This document shows positions 7,612 through 17,668 of a DNA stretch of 64,000 nucleotides, piece after piece. Every line of letters begins with the position of its first letter. Within the stretch, counting starts at the first letter, position 1. The notes below the pieces were generated by a model. The model searched no databases. It was not told where the DNA came from and saw only the letters and a list, made by a program, of their open reading frames with translations. The stretch covers positions 2,294,001 to 2,358,000 of the forward strand of contig NZ_CP024901.1 of NCBI RefSeq assembly GCF_003343245.1. The letters run 5' to 3'. Made by a program: the position numbers and the translations under genes. This DNA is from Photorhabdus laumondii subsp. laumondii (GTDB lineage Bacteria > Pseudomonadota > Gammaproteobacteria > Enterobacterales > Enterobacteriaceae).

Positions 7612-9699
7612 ATGAAGTATATAATTGAAAATGATTTTCCTTTCGAGCAGATTGATCCAATTGCGGAAATCGAAAGTTACAGAAAGGAAATTAACCGTCC
7701 TATCTACCATATTCATAAATGGTGGGCGAAGCGTTTAGGAAGCGTATTCCGTTCTATTGTTTCCGGTGCTCTTACTGAAGGCCAATGGAAGGATTTTTAC
7801 GAATACCAAAAATATACCGGAAAGGTTGTGCTTGATCCTTTTATGGGTTCGGGAACCACATTGGGGGAAGCGGCGAAGCTTGGAGCAAGTATTATAGGAT
7901 GTGATGTTAACCCAGTTAGTACATTCTTAGTCACACAAGCAATGGCTAGCGTGAATATAAATGAACTGAAAAAAGAATTTAAATCCATTGAACGGGATGT
8001 AAAAGAGGAAATCCTTTCCTACTATACAACAATGGTTCCCGATGCGTCGAAATCCACGCCGGCACTTTACTATTTTTGGGTGAAGGTTGTCGCCACGCCA
8101 GAGGGTGAAGAAATTCCGTTGTTTTCAAGTTATGTATTCAGTAAAAATGTCTACGCTAGCAAGAAACCGGATTCGCAAATATGGTGTCCGTCATGCGAAT
8201 CTATTATTGTGGGGAAATACAATAGTACTGACATTAAATGCCCTTGCTGCTCACATAACTTTAACCCCCAAAATGGACCTGCCAGGGGAACAAAAATTAT
8301 TGACAGTAGAGGTAATGAATACAAAATCAAGGAATTGGTATCTAGCAAAGAGTGTCCACCCAAGCATAAATTATATGCCATTATGGCGCTTAACGAAGCA
8401 GGTGAAAAGGTCTATATCAAACCGACCCAATATGACTACGACCTTTTTAATGAAACGCGTGAACGCTTTTCCCTGATCAAAGGCGATCTTCCATTACCTA
8501 CTATGAAAGTTAGAGCTGGATATAACACGAACCAAGCACGTGGATATAATTACAATAATTGGTGTGACTTCTTTAATGAACGTCAATTGTTATGTCTTGG
8601 ATTATTGCTTCAACGGATATTGAAAATTAAAGACAAGGTGATTCGGGATCATTTTGTTTGCCTGTTCAGTGGAACACTTGAATTTAATAACCTGTTTTGC
8701 AGTTTTAAGGGAGAAGGTACTGGTGCTGTTCGTCATATGTTTTCGAACCATATTTTGAAACCAGAGAGAACACCATTAGAAAATAGTATATGGGGAACAC
8801 CGGGGAAAAGCAGCGGTACATTTTCGACATTATTTGAAAGTCGTTTGATTAAGGCGAAGACCTATCTTGACGAACCATTTGAAGTATTCATTGAAAACAA
8901 TGGGGCAAAATGTTTTTCAAAAAAAGTCGTTTGCAGTGATCCGATAAGGGTAAATCCTACTCAATCATGGGAAACGTTCAAAAACGCTTCTCAAGGTGCT
9001 TTGATTTTGAATGCGGACAGTTCTTCACTTCCCATCCCTAATTCATCGGTTGATGCGGTAATTACTGATCCACCGTATTTTGATTTTGTTCACTATAGTG
9101 AATTGAGTGACTTTTTCTATGCCTGGCTTTCTAATGCTCTTAGTGGCGAATATGAATACTTAAATAGAAAAGATTCATCACATGAAAATGAAGTTCAAGA
9201 TAGGGATAACGAAAGTTTCACAAGGAAAATTTGCAGTATTTTTAAGGAATGCAACCGAGTGCTTAAAGAAGATGGTCTCTTGTGTTTCAGTTATCATCAT
9301 TCGACAATAGACGGCTGGATGGCAATATACGATTCTGTCACTAAAGCTGGTTTTGACATTGTAGCTGCTCACCCGGTAAAAGCTGAAATGTCTGTTGCCA
9401 GCCCTAAAAGTGCAGCAAAAGATCCTATCAATCTTGATGCAATCTTGGTTTGTAAAAAGGAAGTTAATCCGCCAAAAATTGAGAACCCACAGGACGAAAT
9501 CTTTTCTCGGTTCAGTGATTATATTGAACGATTCAACGCTGTTGAAAGAAATCTAAGTTCAGGGGACCGCTTTGTAATTGCTTGCTCTCAGGCAATTACG
9601 GTTGCTTCATGCCTTCGAATGGATAGAGGATCGACGATTGACTTGGTTAAATGGTCTGTTGAAACATGTGTTCAGCGTAAAAAGATATCACTTAAATGA
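7612..9699 (+). CDS. DNA methyltransferase with internal zinc ribbon (R-M modification enzyme)
   Basis: 695 residues. Seen: KWWAKRLGSVFRSIV near residue 37, SAM-binding motif I DPFMGSGTT at 75-83 followed by IGCDVNP, a zinc-ribbon-like CPSC...CPCC segment at about 190-215, and catalytic motif IV DPPYF at about 486. The order motif I, long insert, DPPY fits an alpha-type amino methyltransferase, with the insert as target recognition region. Similar large zinc-ribbon methylases (COG1743/DUF1156-like) are known; the KWWA motif supports this. It should protect host DNA from the upstream endonuclease. Target base and site cannot be deduced. Confidence 0.82.
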   Translation: MKYIIENDFPFEQIDPIAEIESYRKEINRPIYHIHKWWAKRLGSVFRSIVSGALTEGQWKDFYEYQKYTGKVVLDPFMGSGTTLGEAAKLGASIIGCDVNPVSTFLVTQAMASVNINELKKEFKSIERDVKEEILSYYTTMVPDASKSTPALYYFWVKVVATPEGEEIPLFSSYVFSKNVYASKKPDSQIWCPSCESIIVGKYNSTDIKCPCCSHNFNPQNGPARGTKIIDSRGNEYKIKELVSSKECPPKHKLYAIMALNEAGEKVYIKPTQYDYDLFNETRERFSLIKGDLPLPTMKVRAGYNTNQARGYNYNNWCDFFNERQLLCLGLLLQRILKIKDKVIRDHFVCLFSGTLEFNNLFCSFKGEGTGAVRHMFSNHILKPERTPLENSIWGTPGKSSGTFSTLFESRLIKAKTYLDEPFEVFIENNGAKCFSKKVVCSDPIRVNPTQSWETFKNASQGALILNADSSSLPIPNSSVDAVITDPPYFDFVHYSELSDFFYAWLSNALSGEYEYLNRKDSSHENEVQDRDNESFTRKICSIFKECNRVLKEDGLLCFSYHHSTIDGWMAIYDSVTKAGFDIVAAHPVKAEMSVASPKSAAKDPINLDAILVCKKEVNPPKIENPQDEIFSRFSDYIERFNAVERNLSSGDRFVIACSQAITVASCLRMDRGSTIDLVKWSVETCVQRKKISLK

Positions 9700-9876
9700 C
9701 CAGAGCGGGATTCTGTTTTACATAAAAAGTCATCAATGGGCGGACATCGATAATTTTGTTCAATTAATACGATTTTATCAATACACTCTGATTGCCATAT
9801 TAAGAGTATGAAAAATAACAGGTACCGTGCATAAAAACATGGGCGCTGGTACCAATATTGACTTTGTTGTGTAACA

Positions 9877-10003
9877 TATACCCTACAGATTTCAAGATGG
9901 ATCGCGACGGCAAGGGAGCGAATCCCCGGGAGCATAGATAACGATGTGATCGGGGGTGAGTGAGTGCAGCTAACAAAGAGGCATCTTGAAATCCATAGAG
10001 TAT
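9877..10003 (+). repeat. ERIC element with two matching left-type ends
   Basis: Full-length copy in the gene-free stretch 9700-10122. Its left end reads as usual, but the right end has the arm GCATCTTGAAATCCATAGAG instead of the normal GGCAACTTGAAAGATAACGG. The two termini are thus nearly exact inverted copies of each other. Apart from this copy I see only AT-rich sequence in the stretch. Confidence 0.9.
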
Positions 10004-10122
10004 GGCTAATTAAAACCTGTGTTTCTTTTACTTATCGATAAGATTTTATAGCATAAATAGTACAATTTATATCATATAAAATACGGATTTTTTCTAGGTA
10101 AACTTTGTTTTAAATAATATCT

Positions 10123-10905
10123 TTAAATAACCATTCCACTGATAATGACCGCCAGTCGATTAAACAATTCACTAAACATACGCTCGGTAAATGGCGCTAA
10201 CATCGGGATTAAAAGCGTGAGTACCAATATACCGGTAGTCAGTGTTAACGGAAAACCGACCACAAAGATGGAAAGTTGTGGTGTCATCCGGTTTAAAATC
10301 CCTAATGATAAATTCAGTGTTAATAATAGTGTTATTAATGGCAGAGCCAGCATCATGCCGTTGATAAATATCATACTGGCGCTTTGTGCTAGCAGTAAAA
10401 ATCCTTGAGCACTGAGTTGCAGTGGTTGTATCGGTAGAATCTGGAATGTGTCTGCCAGAACCGATAATAGCCATAGGTGACCGTCAAAGGCCAAAAATAA
10501 CAGTAAGGTCAAGAGGTTAAAGATTCGCGCCAAAATAGGCATATTCGGGCCGCCGGAGGGATCAAAAAAGGTAGCGAATGAGAGCCCCATTTGTAAACCA
10601 ATCACTTCACCGGCATAACGTACTGCTGCAAAGGCAATTTGCATTGTCAGGCCAAGTGATGCCCCAATCAGGATTTGCTGGAGCATCACCCAGAATGCGG
10701 TAACAGAGAAAATAGGCACTTGCGCAGGTTGCAGGTTTGGCATCAAGAGCAGTGTTACCATCACGGCCAGTCCAATTTTGACTTTCTTAGGTGCCTGTTT
10801 TTCACTGAATAATGGCGCAGTACTGAACAGCGCAAGCACCCGAACCAGCGGCCAGAAAAATTCACTGACGAACTGGATCAGCATTTCACTGTTAAAAGAG
10901 ATCAT
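10123..10905 (-). CDS. fliR: Flagellar export gate protein FliR
   Basis: 260 residues with about six hydrophobic segments, the usual size. FliR, with FliP and FliQ, forms the core of the flagellar type III export gate in the inner membrane. Seen: N-terminal FWPLVRVLALFSTAPLFSEK and GLQMGLSFATFFDPSGGPNMP, a hallmark of the family. It is the last gene of the fliLMNOPQR run, starting 2 nt after the fliQ stop, and so is likely translationally coupled. Confidence 0.96.
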   Translation of the reverse strand: MISFNSEMLIQFVSEFFWPLVRVLALFSTAPLFSEKQAPKKVKIGLAVMVTLLLMPNLQPAQVPIFSVTAFWVMLQQILIGASLGLTMQIAFAAVRYAGEVIGLQMGLSFATFFDPSGGPNMPILARIFNLLTLLLFLAFDGHLWLLSVLADTFQILPIQPLQLSAQGFLLLAQSASMIFINGMMLALPLITLLLTLNLSLGILNRMTPQLSIFVVGFPLTLTTGILVLTLLIPMLAPFTERMFSELFNRLAVIISGMVI

Positions 10906-10907
10906 AA

Positions 10908-11177
10908 TTAGCCAATTATCACAGGGATGCTGCTGTAGAGTTCACGCATGTAGTCCAGAAATAGGTTTAGCATCCAAGGTCCGGCGATAACGGTAGTGAC
11001 AAATACCGCCAGAATTTTGGGAATAAATGATAGTGTCATTTCGTTAACCTGTGTTGCCGCTTGCAACAAGCTCACGATTAAACCACATAATAAAGCCGCT
11101 AACAGCAACGGCGCAGCCAGCGCCAGCGCGACTTTCATGGCTTCTGTTCCCAATGCCATGACTGATTCAGGAGTCAT
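10908..11177 (-). CDS. fliQ: Flagellar export gate protein FliQ
   Basis: 89 residues, exactly the family length, with two transmembrane helices (residues about 13-40 and 50-78). Seen: MTPESVMALGTEAMKVAL and the segment QAATQVNEMTLSFIPKI typical of FliQ/SctS. It packs around the FliP-FliR channel of the export gate. It lies between fliP and fliR. Confidence 0.96.
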   Translation of the reverse strand: MTPESVMALGTEAMKVALALAAPLLLAALLCGLIVSLLQAATQVNEMTLSFIPKILAVFVTTVIAGPWMLNLFLDYMRELYSSIPVIIG

Positions 11178-11197
11178 AATGTTTGCCTCTTTTCAGG

Positions 11198-11980
11198 TCA
11201 ACCGTAAAAACTTTGTGCCAGAGAACCCAGTAGTAATTGCCAGCCGTCAACCAGAACAAATAGCATGAGTTTGAAGGGCAGTGAGATGGTAGCAGGGGGG
11301 ACCATCATCATCCCCAACGCCATCAATACGCTGGCGACCACCAGGTCAATAATCAAAAATGGAATAAACAGGGTAAAACCAATCTGAAAAGCGGTTTTTA
11401 GTTCGCTGGTAATAAATGCTGGCATCAGTACTCGCATAGGAACGGAATCGGCGGTTTCAAACGGCGGCTGATCAGCAAGACGAGCAAACAGCGCTAAATC
11501 GTTTTCCCTTGTCTGACGCAACATAAATTGCCGTAATGGCTTGGCACCATTTTCTAAAGCGGTTTCCAGACTGATTTTATCTTCACTAAAAGGCAGATAA
11601 GCATCTTGATAAACTTTATCGAAAACCGGTGACATAATGAAAAATGTCATAAATAGCGCCAGTCCAAGTAGAACCTGATTAGGTGGTGCCGATGGGGTGC
11701 CTAAAGCATTACGCAGTAAACCCAACACGATAATGATGCGGGTAAAACTGGTCATCATGAGTAAGGCGGCGGGAATAAAGGTCAGCGCGGTAATGAAAAC
11801 TAACGTTTGAACCGGTAGTGACCAGCTTTGTCCACCGTTTGCCAGCGGTTGACTGATGATGCCCGGCAACTGTGCCGCGGCATCCATCGGTAAAATAAGC
11901 GCAGCGAGTATCATCCCCAGGCGGCATGACAATGCAAACTTATCCCTTGTCATAAAGAGAGAACTACTTTTTTTCATCAT
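11198..11980 (-). CDS. fliP: Flagellar export gate protein FliP
   Basis: 260 residues from the first ATG; internal Met starts (for example MTRDKF) are possible. FliP is the major channel subunit of the export gate. Seen: a cleavable-type N-terminus ([17 protein letters not shown]), [39 protein letters not shown], and the C-terminal [18 protein letters not shown] block. The start overlaps the end of fliO by 17 bp, so translation is probably coupled. Confidence 0.96.
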   Translation of the reverse strand: MMKKSSSLFMTRDKFALSCRLGMILAALILPMDAAAQLPGIISQPLANGGQSWSLPVQTLVFITALTFIPAALLMMTSFTRIIIVLGLLRNALGTPSAPPNQVLLGLALFMTFFIMSPVFDKVYQDAYLPFSEDKISLETALENGAKPLRQFMLRQTRENDLALFARLADQPPFETADSVPMRVLMPAFITSELKTAFQIGFTLFIPFLIIDLVVASVLMALGMMMVPPATISLPFKLMLFVLVDGWQLLLGSLAQSFYG

Positions 11981-12416
11981 CCTTGCCTTGTCGCATCAGC
12001 GTATTTTTTAAAATCTGACCAAACAGCGCCGGTTTTATAGCTTGTCCTTCGGTGTTATCACGGTTGGATTCAGGTATTGGCATCTGATGTAATAAATTGA
12101 TTTGCTGAGCAGTGACACCCAGTACCAGCCAGTTATCTTCAACTTCTACAATGACGACACGTTCACGTTGTCCCAGAGAGCAACTGGCTTTGATACTTAA
12201 TTGTTGCTGAGTCTTCCCTTTGCTGGAAAACAGCCCCATACGGCGTATTAACCAAGTGAGGGTGAAAATTAATAGCAACACCCCCGCCAGTGCACTGCTG
12301 ACCTGCATCAGTGTCTGACCTGCGGGAAGTGGTGCGGATGTGGCGACTTGAGTCGCCGTTTGGGTTTGCGCGGCAGGTTCTGCCGCGCCATTATGCAGCG
12401 AGGGCTGGAAAGCCAT
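11964..12416 (-). CDS. fliO: Flagellar export gate assembly factor FliO
   Basis: 150 residues. FliO is a bitopic protein that stabilises FliP during gate assembly. Seen: an Ala/Thr/Gln-rich N-terminus, one transmembrane helix ([22 protein letters not shown], about residues 39-60) and a cytoplasmic domain with [28 protein letters not shown], the conserved FliO core. It follows fliN with a single base between, in the conserved operon order. Confidence 0.92.
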   Translation of the reverse strand: MAFQPSLHNGAAEPAAQTQTATQVATSAPLPAGQTLMQVSSALAGVLLLIFTLTWLIRRMGLFSSKGKTQQQLSIKASCSLGQRERVVIVEVEDNWLVLGVTAQQINLLHQMPIPESNRDNTEGQAIKPALFGQILKNTLMRQGKDDEKK

Positions 12417-12417
12417 A

Positions 12418-12837
12418 TTAACGACTCAGGCGACGCATACGTTCAGAAGGGGTGATGATATCGGTGATACGGATACCGTATTTATCGGATACAACCACAA
12501 CTTCACCCTGAGCAATCAGATATCCATTGATTAAAATATCCAACGGCTCCCCGGCAAGGCCATCAAGGGAAACAACTGAACCTTGAGATAATCTCAGTAG
12601 CTGTTTGATGGTCATTTTTGTCCGGCCCAATTCTACGGATAATTTGACCGGAATATCCAAAATCAGGTCGATATCCGATAAGTGAGCCAGTGCATCCTGA
12701 GGCTCCAGAGATTCAAAAATTGCCGCGCTACTGTCAGAGGTTTGTTGTTGCGCGGCCTGTTGTTCCAGAGCTTCTGCCCACATATCTTCGGCAGATCCGG
12801 TTGCAGCGGTATCTGTGGGTTGCTTAGCATCACTCAT
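12418..12837 (-). CDS. fliN: Flagellar C-ring switch protein FliN
   Basis: 139 residues from the ATG at 12837 (MSDAKQPTD), which matches FliN starts and overlaps the fliM stop by 8 bp; an earlier in-frame ATG would add eight atypical residues. FliN forms the lower C-ring with FliM and binds FliH to dock the export ATPase. Seen: acidic/Gln-rich linker, then the SpoA domain (DLILDIPVKLSVELGRTKMTIKQLLRL... GEPLDILINGYLIAQGEVVVV). Confidence 0.95.
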   Translation of the reverse strand: MSDAKQPTDTAATGSAEDMWAEALEQQAAQQQTSDSSAAIFESLEPQDALAHLSDIDLILDIPVKLSVELGRTKMTIKQLLRLSQGSVVSLDGLAGEPLDILINGYLIAQGEVVVVSDKYGIRITDIITPSERMRRLSR

Positions 12838-13834
12838 TGGGCTGTTCCTCATCCAGAGCATTTAAAACTGGGTTAATAAGATGTTCGACTCGCAGGGCAT
12901 ATTGCCCATTTAATGTTCCGTACTGGCTGGTGAGCACGGGCACACCATCGACGTGAACGATCAGGCGTTCGGGTTTATCAATAGGTAAGATATCGCCCGG
13001 CTGAAGTTGCAGGATTTTTGACAGCCTCAGCGGGATATCAGCAAAGTTAGCGACCAATTCCAGCTCTGAATGCTGAACTTGTTTTACCAGACTCTCTCGC
13101 CACAGGCTGTCTTCTTGCCGGGCATTTTCCAATGGTGGATTGGTCAGACGTTCCCGTAGTGGTTCGATCATGGCAAACGGAATACAGATATTAAATTCAC
13201 CACTCAACGCACCAATTTCCACTTGAAATGGCGTTGTCACCACAATATCGTTCGGTGATGTTGTAATGTTGGTGAATTTCACCTGCATTTCAGAGCGAAT
13301 GTATTCCACTTCAATTTTGAAAATGGCGCTCCAGGCATCACGATAGGAATCCAGTGCCATACGTAACATCCGGTTAATCACTCGTTGCTCGGTATGGGTG
13401 AATTCTCGGCCCTCTACTTTGGTCGGGAAACGTCCATCTCCACCAAACAGGTTATCTACCGCGATGTAAACCAGACTGGGTGCGAATGCAAACAGTGCTG
13501 TCCCTCTCAACGGTTTCAGATGAACCAGATTAAGGTTGGTCGGTACTGCCAGATTGCGGGCGAATTCATGATAAGGCTGGATTTTTATTGCGCCGACGGT
13601 AATGTCAGGACTACGGCGGAGCATGTTAAACAACCCCATCCTGAAATGACGGGCAAAGCGTTCGTTAATAATTTCCAGTGCTTGCAGACGTTCCCGAATA
13701 ACCCGGCGTTGGGTATTGGGATCATAAGGGCGAATCTCATTTTCCCCGGACGAGGTATTTTCTACGTCGTCACTGGCACTGTCGCCATTGAGCAGAGCAT
13801 CAATCTCTGCCTGTGAAAGAATATTGTCACTCAT
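12830..13834 (-). CDS. fliM: Flagellar motor switch protein FliM
   Basis: 334 residues, the normal length. FliM is the middle C-ring protein and receives CheY-P. Seen: N-terminal CheY-binding peptide LSQAEIDALLNG, the central CheC-like domain with the GGXG-type loop (DNLFGGDGRFPTKVEGREFT), and the C-terminal SpoA domain (LSKILQLQPGDILPIDKPERL). It starts 5 bp after the fliL stop. Confidence 0.97.
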   Translation of the reverse strand: MSDNILSQAEIDALLNGDSASDDVENTSSGENEIRPYDPNTQRRVIRERLQALEIINERFARHFRMGLFNMLRRSPDITVGAIKIQPYHEFARNLAVPTNLNLVHLKPLRGTALFAFAPSLVYIAVDNLFGGDGRFPTKVEGREFTHTEQRVINRMLRMALDSYRDAWSAIFKIEVEYIRSEMQVKFTNITTSPNDIVVTTPFQVEIGALSGEFNICIPFAMIEPLRERLTNPPLENARQEDSLWRESLVKQVQHSELELVANFADIPLRLSKILQLQPGDILPIDKPERLIVHVDGVPVLTSQYGTLNGQYALRVEHLINPVLNALDEEQPNE

Positions 13835-13839
13835 GGTGA

Positions 13840-14316
13840 TTATCGCAGAATAAACGTGGTAAACAGCACATCGGTGATGACCTGATCCGGTTCACCGGGT
13901 ACCAAGGTTGGGCGAAGTGTTTGCTTGATGTCGTCCATCAGACGCAATTTACCGCTGTCATGAGCCAGATCGGCCGATTTTTGGCGTGATAATAGCAACA
14001 ACATACGACTACGAACTTCCGGCAGATATTCGTGGAAGCGCTGGCGAGTTTTTTCATCGGCTAAACGTAAAGTCACACCAATGTAAAGCACTCGGTCAAA
14101 GTGATCTTCATTGTCGATCAGGTTGACGGTAAAAGGCTCCAGAGTCATAAAGACAGGGACTGCTATGGCTTTAGATGCCGCAGAGTCACTCTCTTTTGCC
14201 TGTTTAAGTGCCCACCAACTGTATCCCCCGATGGCGGTACCGATAACGGCAATCAGTACTAACAGTATCATCCCAAATGGATTTTTGCGTTTATGCTCGT
14301 AGCTATAGTCAGACAT
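13840..14316 (-). CDS. fliL: Flagellar basal body-associated protein FliL
   Basis: 158 residues from the ATG at 14316 (MSDYSYEHKRK). The frame extends upstream by 24 codons, but this start gives the family length and N-terminus. FliL is an inner-membrane protein that associates with the stator. Seen: a single transmembrane helix (NPFGMILLVLIAVIGTAIGGYSWWAL) and a periplasmic stomatin-like domain with FMTLEPFTVNLIDNE. It heads fliLMNOPQR; the gap to fliK is 173 bp and should hold a promoter. Confidence 0.95.
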   Translation of the reverse strand: MSDYSYEHKRKNPFGMILLVLIAVIGTAIGGYSWWALKQAKESDSAASKAIAVPVFMTLEPFTVNLIDNEDHFDRVLYIGVTLRLADEKTRQRFHEYLPEVRSRMLLLLSRQKSADLAHDSGKLRLMDDIKQTLRPTLVPGEPDQVITDVLFTTFILR

Positions 14317-14489
14317 GGACAGACAAATTCCTGTTTTTGTTGCGGATAAGTGTCCACGCATTCCATGGTGGGCTGACTTATCCATCAATATCGATAATCA
14401 TTATCCCGCGTATTTCCGCAGGCAATAGCTGGAACAAACGGGGAAAAAACGACTAACTCGTTCGTTTGTTATGAAGTTACTTGCTACTA

Positions 14490-15818
14490 TCAGGCGAAAA
14501 TATCCACACCTCCCCGGGCGGACGCGAGTTGATGAGGTGTTAAATGTACTGTGGATTCAGTGGCTGAGTGATTTTCTGAGGTGGCATCAGCATTGCGACT
14601 TGCGGTTCCGTCTGAATGTTGTGAACCAGCACGTTGTTCTTGTTGCCACGGACTCGCGTTGTCACTGCTGACACTGCTTTGGGTCAGTTGAATACCACTT
14701 TCTGCCAGTGCATGGCGAAGTCCAGGTAATGCCGCTTCCAGTGCCGCCCGGACATGGCTGTGAGCCGATGCCAGATGCAATTGCGCTTGATTATCTTCAA
14801 CAGACATGCGGATTTGCAATGCGCCTAGCTCTTGTGGATGCAGGCGTAGCTCTGCCTGTTGCAGGCCATTGCGGTTAAATAAAATGATTTGTTGATTTAA
14901 TTGTTGTTGCCACTCTTCACTACCCAATTGGGCATTCAGTAAGGGGGTAGAGGCACTGGATAACTGAAACTGGGCTGTCTGATTGTGTCCGGCGGAAAGC
15001 AGGGGAGAGGTTGCCACAGAGGAGATTTGCCCGGTTTGTTGATTTTCAGTGGCTGCTGGCGCGGGCTGGATCTCAGCTTGAGCGGTAGTTTGAGTGAGTG
15101 CTGATTCACGTGGATGAGTCGGAGTTGCAGTTTCATGTTGGATAGCTGCGGCAGCAATCTTGGGTTTTACCGAAGAATTTTGCCCAAGTCCGTTTTCAGG
15201 TTTGGTTTTAAAAAAGGCGTCTGCTTTTTCTTCTTCCTGTTTTGGTTGTTTTGCAATCGCTGTCAGAGGATTCTCTTCAGTCGATAATTCTATAACGACT
15301 AATTCTTTAACGCTAATTTGACGGTTTTTATCATTATGCTTAACGAGTCCGTCAGGTTGGAGGCTGGTTTTCTGGTTTTCTGGTTTGATGGCTAAACCGG
15401 ATAATTGTATGGGTAAACTTGCCGCCAGCTCTTCTGCTGACATAAGTTTCTCATCAACAGCAACCGGTTGTTTATTTGTATCTGCTTTGACATCAAGAGG
15501 AATCAGCGAGGAGGTAATAGGCTCTGTTGGTATTTTATTTGAGGTAGATAATTCATTTGCGATAGACAGTTCGTTTGGGGCGGATAATTCGTTTGGGACG
15601 GATAATAGTGGCGACAAATCGTGGTCTGTATCATCTGTAACCTCTTCTTCTTTGGATGATACTTTTCCTGGTTTGACCCCGCCTTTCTGTGCCAGTTCGG
15701 TTTCCAGATTAAGAAACTGAGCAAAAGCCGAAGGTTGATCGGCATCAGTGAGTGAATTGCTGCGCGTTGGTTGATTTTCTGTCGGTTTCAGGTCGGCAGG
15801 CAAAAGAGTGAGATTCAT
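14490..15818 (-). CDS. fliK: Flagellar hook-length control protein FliK
   Basis: 442 residues. FliK is a secreted ruler that measures hook length and switches export specificity. Seen: a low-complexity N-terminal two-thirds rich in Ser, Thr, Gln and Glu, including an imperfect hexapeptide tandem repeat ([24 protein letters not shown], about residues 75-98), and the conserved C-terminal FliK_C domain ([47 protein letters not shown]). It is longer than the E. coli protein (375 residues). The stop codon of fliJ overlaps its start. Confidence 0.94.
   Translation of the reverse strand: MNLTLLPADLKPTENQPTRSNSLTDADQPSAFAQFLNLETELAQKGGVKPGKVSSKEEEVTDDTDHDLSPLLSVPNELSAPNELSIANELSTSNKIPTEPITSSLIPLDVKADTNKQPVAVDEKLMSAEELAASLPIQLSGLAIKPENQKTSLQPDGLVKHNDKNRQISVKELVVIELSTEENPLTAIAKQPKQEEEKADAFFKTKPENGLGQNSSVKPKIAAAAIQHETATPTHPRESALTQTTAQAEIQPAPAATENQQTGQISSVATSPLLSAGHNQTAQFQLSSASTPLLNAQLGSEEWQQQLNQQIILFNRNGLQQAELRLHPQELGALQIRMSVEDNQAQLHLASAHSHVRAALEAALPGLRHALAESGIQLTQSSVSSDNASPWQQEQRAGSQHSDGTASRNADATSENHSATESTVHLTPHQLASARGGVDIFA
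15547..15608. repeat. 18-bp tandem repeat inside fliK
   Basis: Three 18-bp units (15547-15564, 15565-15582, 15583-15600) and a partial fourth, of the form GATAATTCGTTTGGGRCG on the + strand. They keep the reading frame and encode the repeated N-E-L-S hexapeptide of the FliK ruler region. Confidence 0.8.
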
Positions 15819-16261
15819 TATTTATTTCTCCGTTGTACGCTACGTTGGGCATATTCATCCATCTGTTTCTGTTCCGTTCTGTTCTGATGTAATCTTCGGT
15901 TGTTATCTGCCCGTTGTTGCAAAGTATCGAAGGCATTGAGGCGCTGTTGTTTTTCCCGCCACTGTGATAAAGCCGTATCAAGCCGCTGTTGCCATTGATT
16001 GAGCTGCAATTTGTGCTGTTCAATCGCTTTTTCCAGCGTTTTCATGAATTGCTGATAATTTTGCCAAGTGGTACATGGCATACCATGACTCAGTGTGTCA
16101 TTCAGGCGCTCCCGGTATTCATCTTGATAGCCCATCAACGTTGCGAGTTGTTGCTCCATTTGCTGATAGTTCTGACAAACTTGTGCCAGGTGAGTAGCGG
16201 CTTTTTCCACTGCATTTTGTGCAAGGTCACGCAAGGTTATGAGAGGTGATTGTTGCTGCAT
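15818..16261 (-). CDS. fliJ: Flagellar export chaperone/stalk protein FliJ
   Basis: 147 residues, almost wholly alpha-helical coiled coil rich in Gln, as in all FliJ. FliJ is the central stalk of the FliI6 ATPase ring and an escort for minor-filament chaperones. Seen: [30 protein letters not shown] and a C-terminal antiparallel helix ending [18 protein letters not shown]. It lies 42 bp downstream of fliI and overlaps fliK by one base. Confidence 0.94.
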   Translation of the reverse strand: MQQQSPLITLRDLAQNAVEKAATHLAQVCQNYQQMEQQLATLMGYQDEYRERLNDTLSHGMPCTTWQNYQQFMKTLEKAIEQHKLQLNQWQQRLDTALSQWREKQQRLNAFDTLQQRADNNRRLHQNRTEQKQMDEYAQRSVQRRNK

Positions 16262-16303
16262 CTTATTCCTCGCTTTAATGGCAACACCCAGAAAATCGTT
16301 ACG

Positions 16304-17668
16304 TTATGTAGGTAACAACTGTTGTAATTGAATGCAGGCAGCGTCATATTCACTACGTTCTTCAATATCTTGCTGTAGAAATTGTGCCATGTAGGGATAA
16401 AGCTCAATGGCTTTGTCTAGTAGCGGATCACTGCCCGCAGCATAAGCACCGACATTAATCAGATCACGGTTACGCTGATAGCTTGCGAGTCGTTGTTTGA
16501 ACTGTTGTACCCGCCGGTAGTGCTGTTTATCAATGAGTGCGGTCATTGCGCGGCTGATAGACGCTTCAATATCAATCGCCGGGTAATGCCCTGATTCTGC
16601 CAGCGAACGGGAGAGGACGATATGACCATCCAGAATTGCCCGCGCGGCATCGGCTATCGGGTCTTGCTGATCATCACCTTCGGTGAGTACGGTGTAGAAC
16701 GCGGTAATCGAGCCACCGCCATTCACCCCATTGCCTGCACGCTCTACGAGCGCCGGAAGTTTGGCGAAAACCGAAGGCGGGTAGCCTTTGGTTGCCGGAG
16801 GTTCGCCAATTGCCAGGGCAATTTCACGTTGCGCCATGCTGTAACGGGTCAATGAATCCATAATCAGCAATACATGTTTACCTCGGTCACGAAAATCTTC
16901 AGCGATACGGGTGGCGTAGGAGGCACCTTGCATGCGCAACAGCGGTGAGATATCGGCGGGTGCGGCGACAACCACTGAGCGGGCTAAACCAGCGGCACCA
17001 AGGATATTTTCAATGAAATCTTTAACTTCGCGGCCACGTTCACCGATCAAGCCAACGACAATCACATCAGCCTGTGTGTAACGTGCCATCATGCCAAGCA
17101 GAACACTCTTACCGACCCCGGAACCGGCAAACAACCCCATACGCTGCCCACGGCCTACGGTCAGTAGGGCATTAATCGCTCGCACACCGACATCCAGTAC
17201 GTCGCTGATTGGTGTACGTTGCAGAGGATTGATTGGCGGCGTGGTGAGTGGGGCACGATAGCTGGTATCTGGCGAAGGAAAACCATCCAGTGGACGACCG
17301 GCACCATCCAAAACTCGTCCTAACAGTTCCGGGCCAAGCGGTAACTGGCGCCCACCGCCACAATCTTCACTGTACGGGCGGGCGTATACCCGGGCACCGG
17401 GTACAATCCCTTCCAGATCTTCAAGTGGCATAAGGAGAAGTTTTTCGCCATTAAAACCGACAACTTCACTTTCAACTTCTTCAATATTGCTGCCATTTTG
17501 TCGTTCAATCAGGCAGGTTGCCCCCAGAGGCAGATGTAAACCCGTTGCCTCCATCACCAGCCCGGTCGCTCTGGTCAGACGTCCATAACGACGCACTGGT
17601 GAGGTTTTCGCTAGTTTCTGCTCAAAAGTATCCAGTGTCGCCAGCCAGCGCCCGAGTCTTGCGGTCAT
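16304..17668 (-). CDS. fliI: Flagellum-specific export ATPase FliI
   Basis: 454 residues from the ATG at 17668 ([13 protein letters not shown]), which matches known FliI starts and overlaps the fliH stop (TAATG); a start ten codons earlier is rejected. FliI is an F1-beta-like hexameric ATPase that unfolds export substrates. Seen: Walker [12 protein letters not shown] at about 178-188, the Walker B-like LLIMDSLTR, and the [24 protein letters not shown] signature of type III ATPases. Confidence 0.97.
   Translation of the reverse strand: MTARLGRWLATLDTFEQKLAKTSPVRRYGRLTRATGLVMEATGLHLPLGATCLIERQNGSNIEEVESEVVGFNGEKLLLMPLEDLEGIVPGARVYARPYSEDCGGGRQLPLGPELLGRVLDGAGRPLDGFPSPDTSYRAPLTTPPINPLQRTPISDVLDVGVRAINALLTVGRGQRMGLFAGSGVGKSVLLGMMARYTQADVIVVGLIGERGREVKDFIENILGAAGLARSVVVAAPADISPLLRMQGASYATRIAEDFRDRGKHVLLIMDSLTRYSMAQREIALAIGEPPATKGYPPSVFAKLPALVERAGNGVNGGGSITAFYTVLTEGDDQQDPIADAARAILDGHIVLSRSLAESGHYPAIDIEASISRAMTALIDKQHYRRVQQFKQRLASYQRNRDLINVGAYAAGSDPLLDKAIELYPYMAQFLQQDIEERSEYDAACIQLQQLLPT

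Noticed and set aside
8087..8476. Plus-strand frame of 129 codons inside the methyltransferase
   Set aside because: It lies wholly within a well-supported gene in another frame and has no family resemblance.
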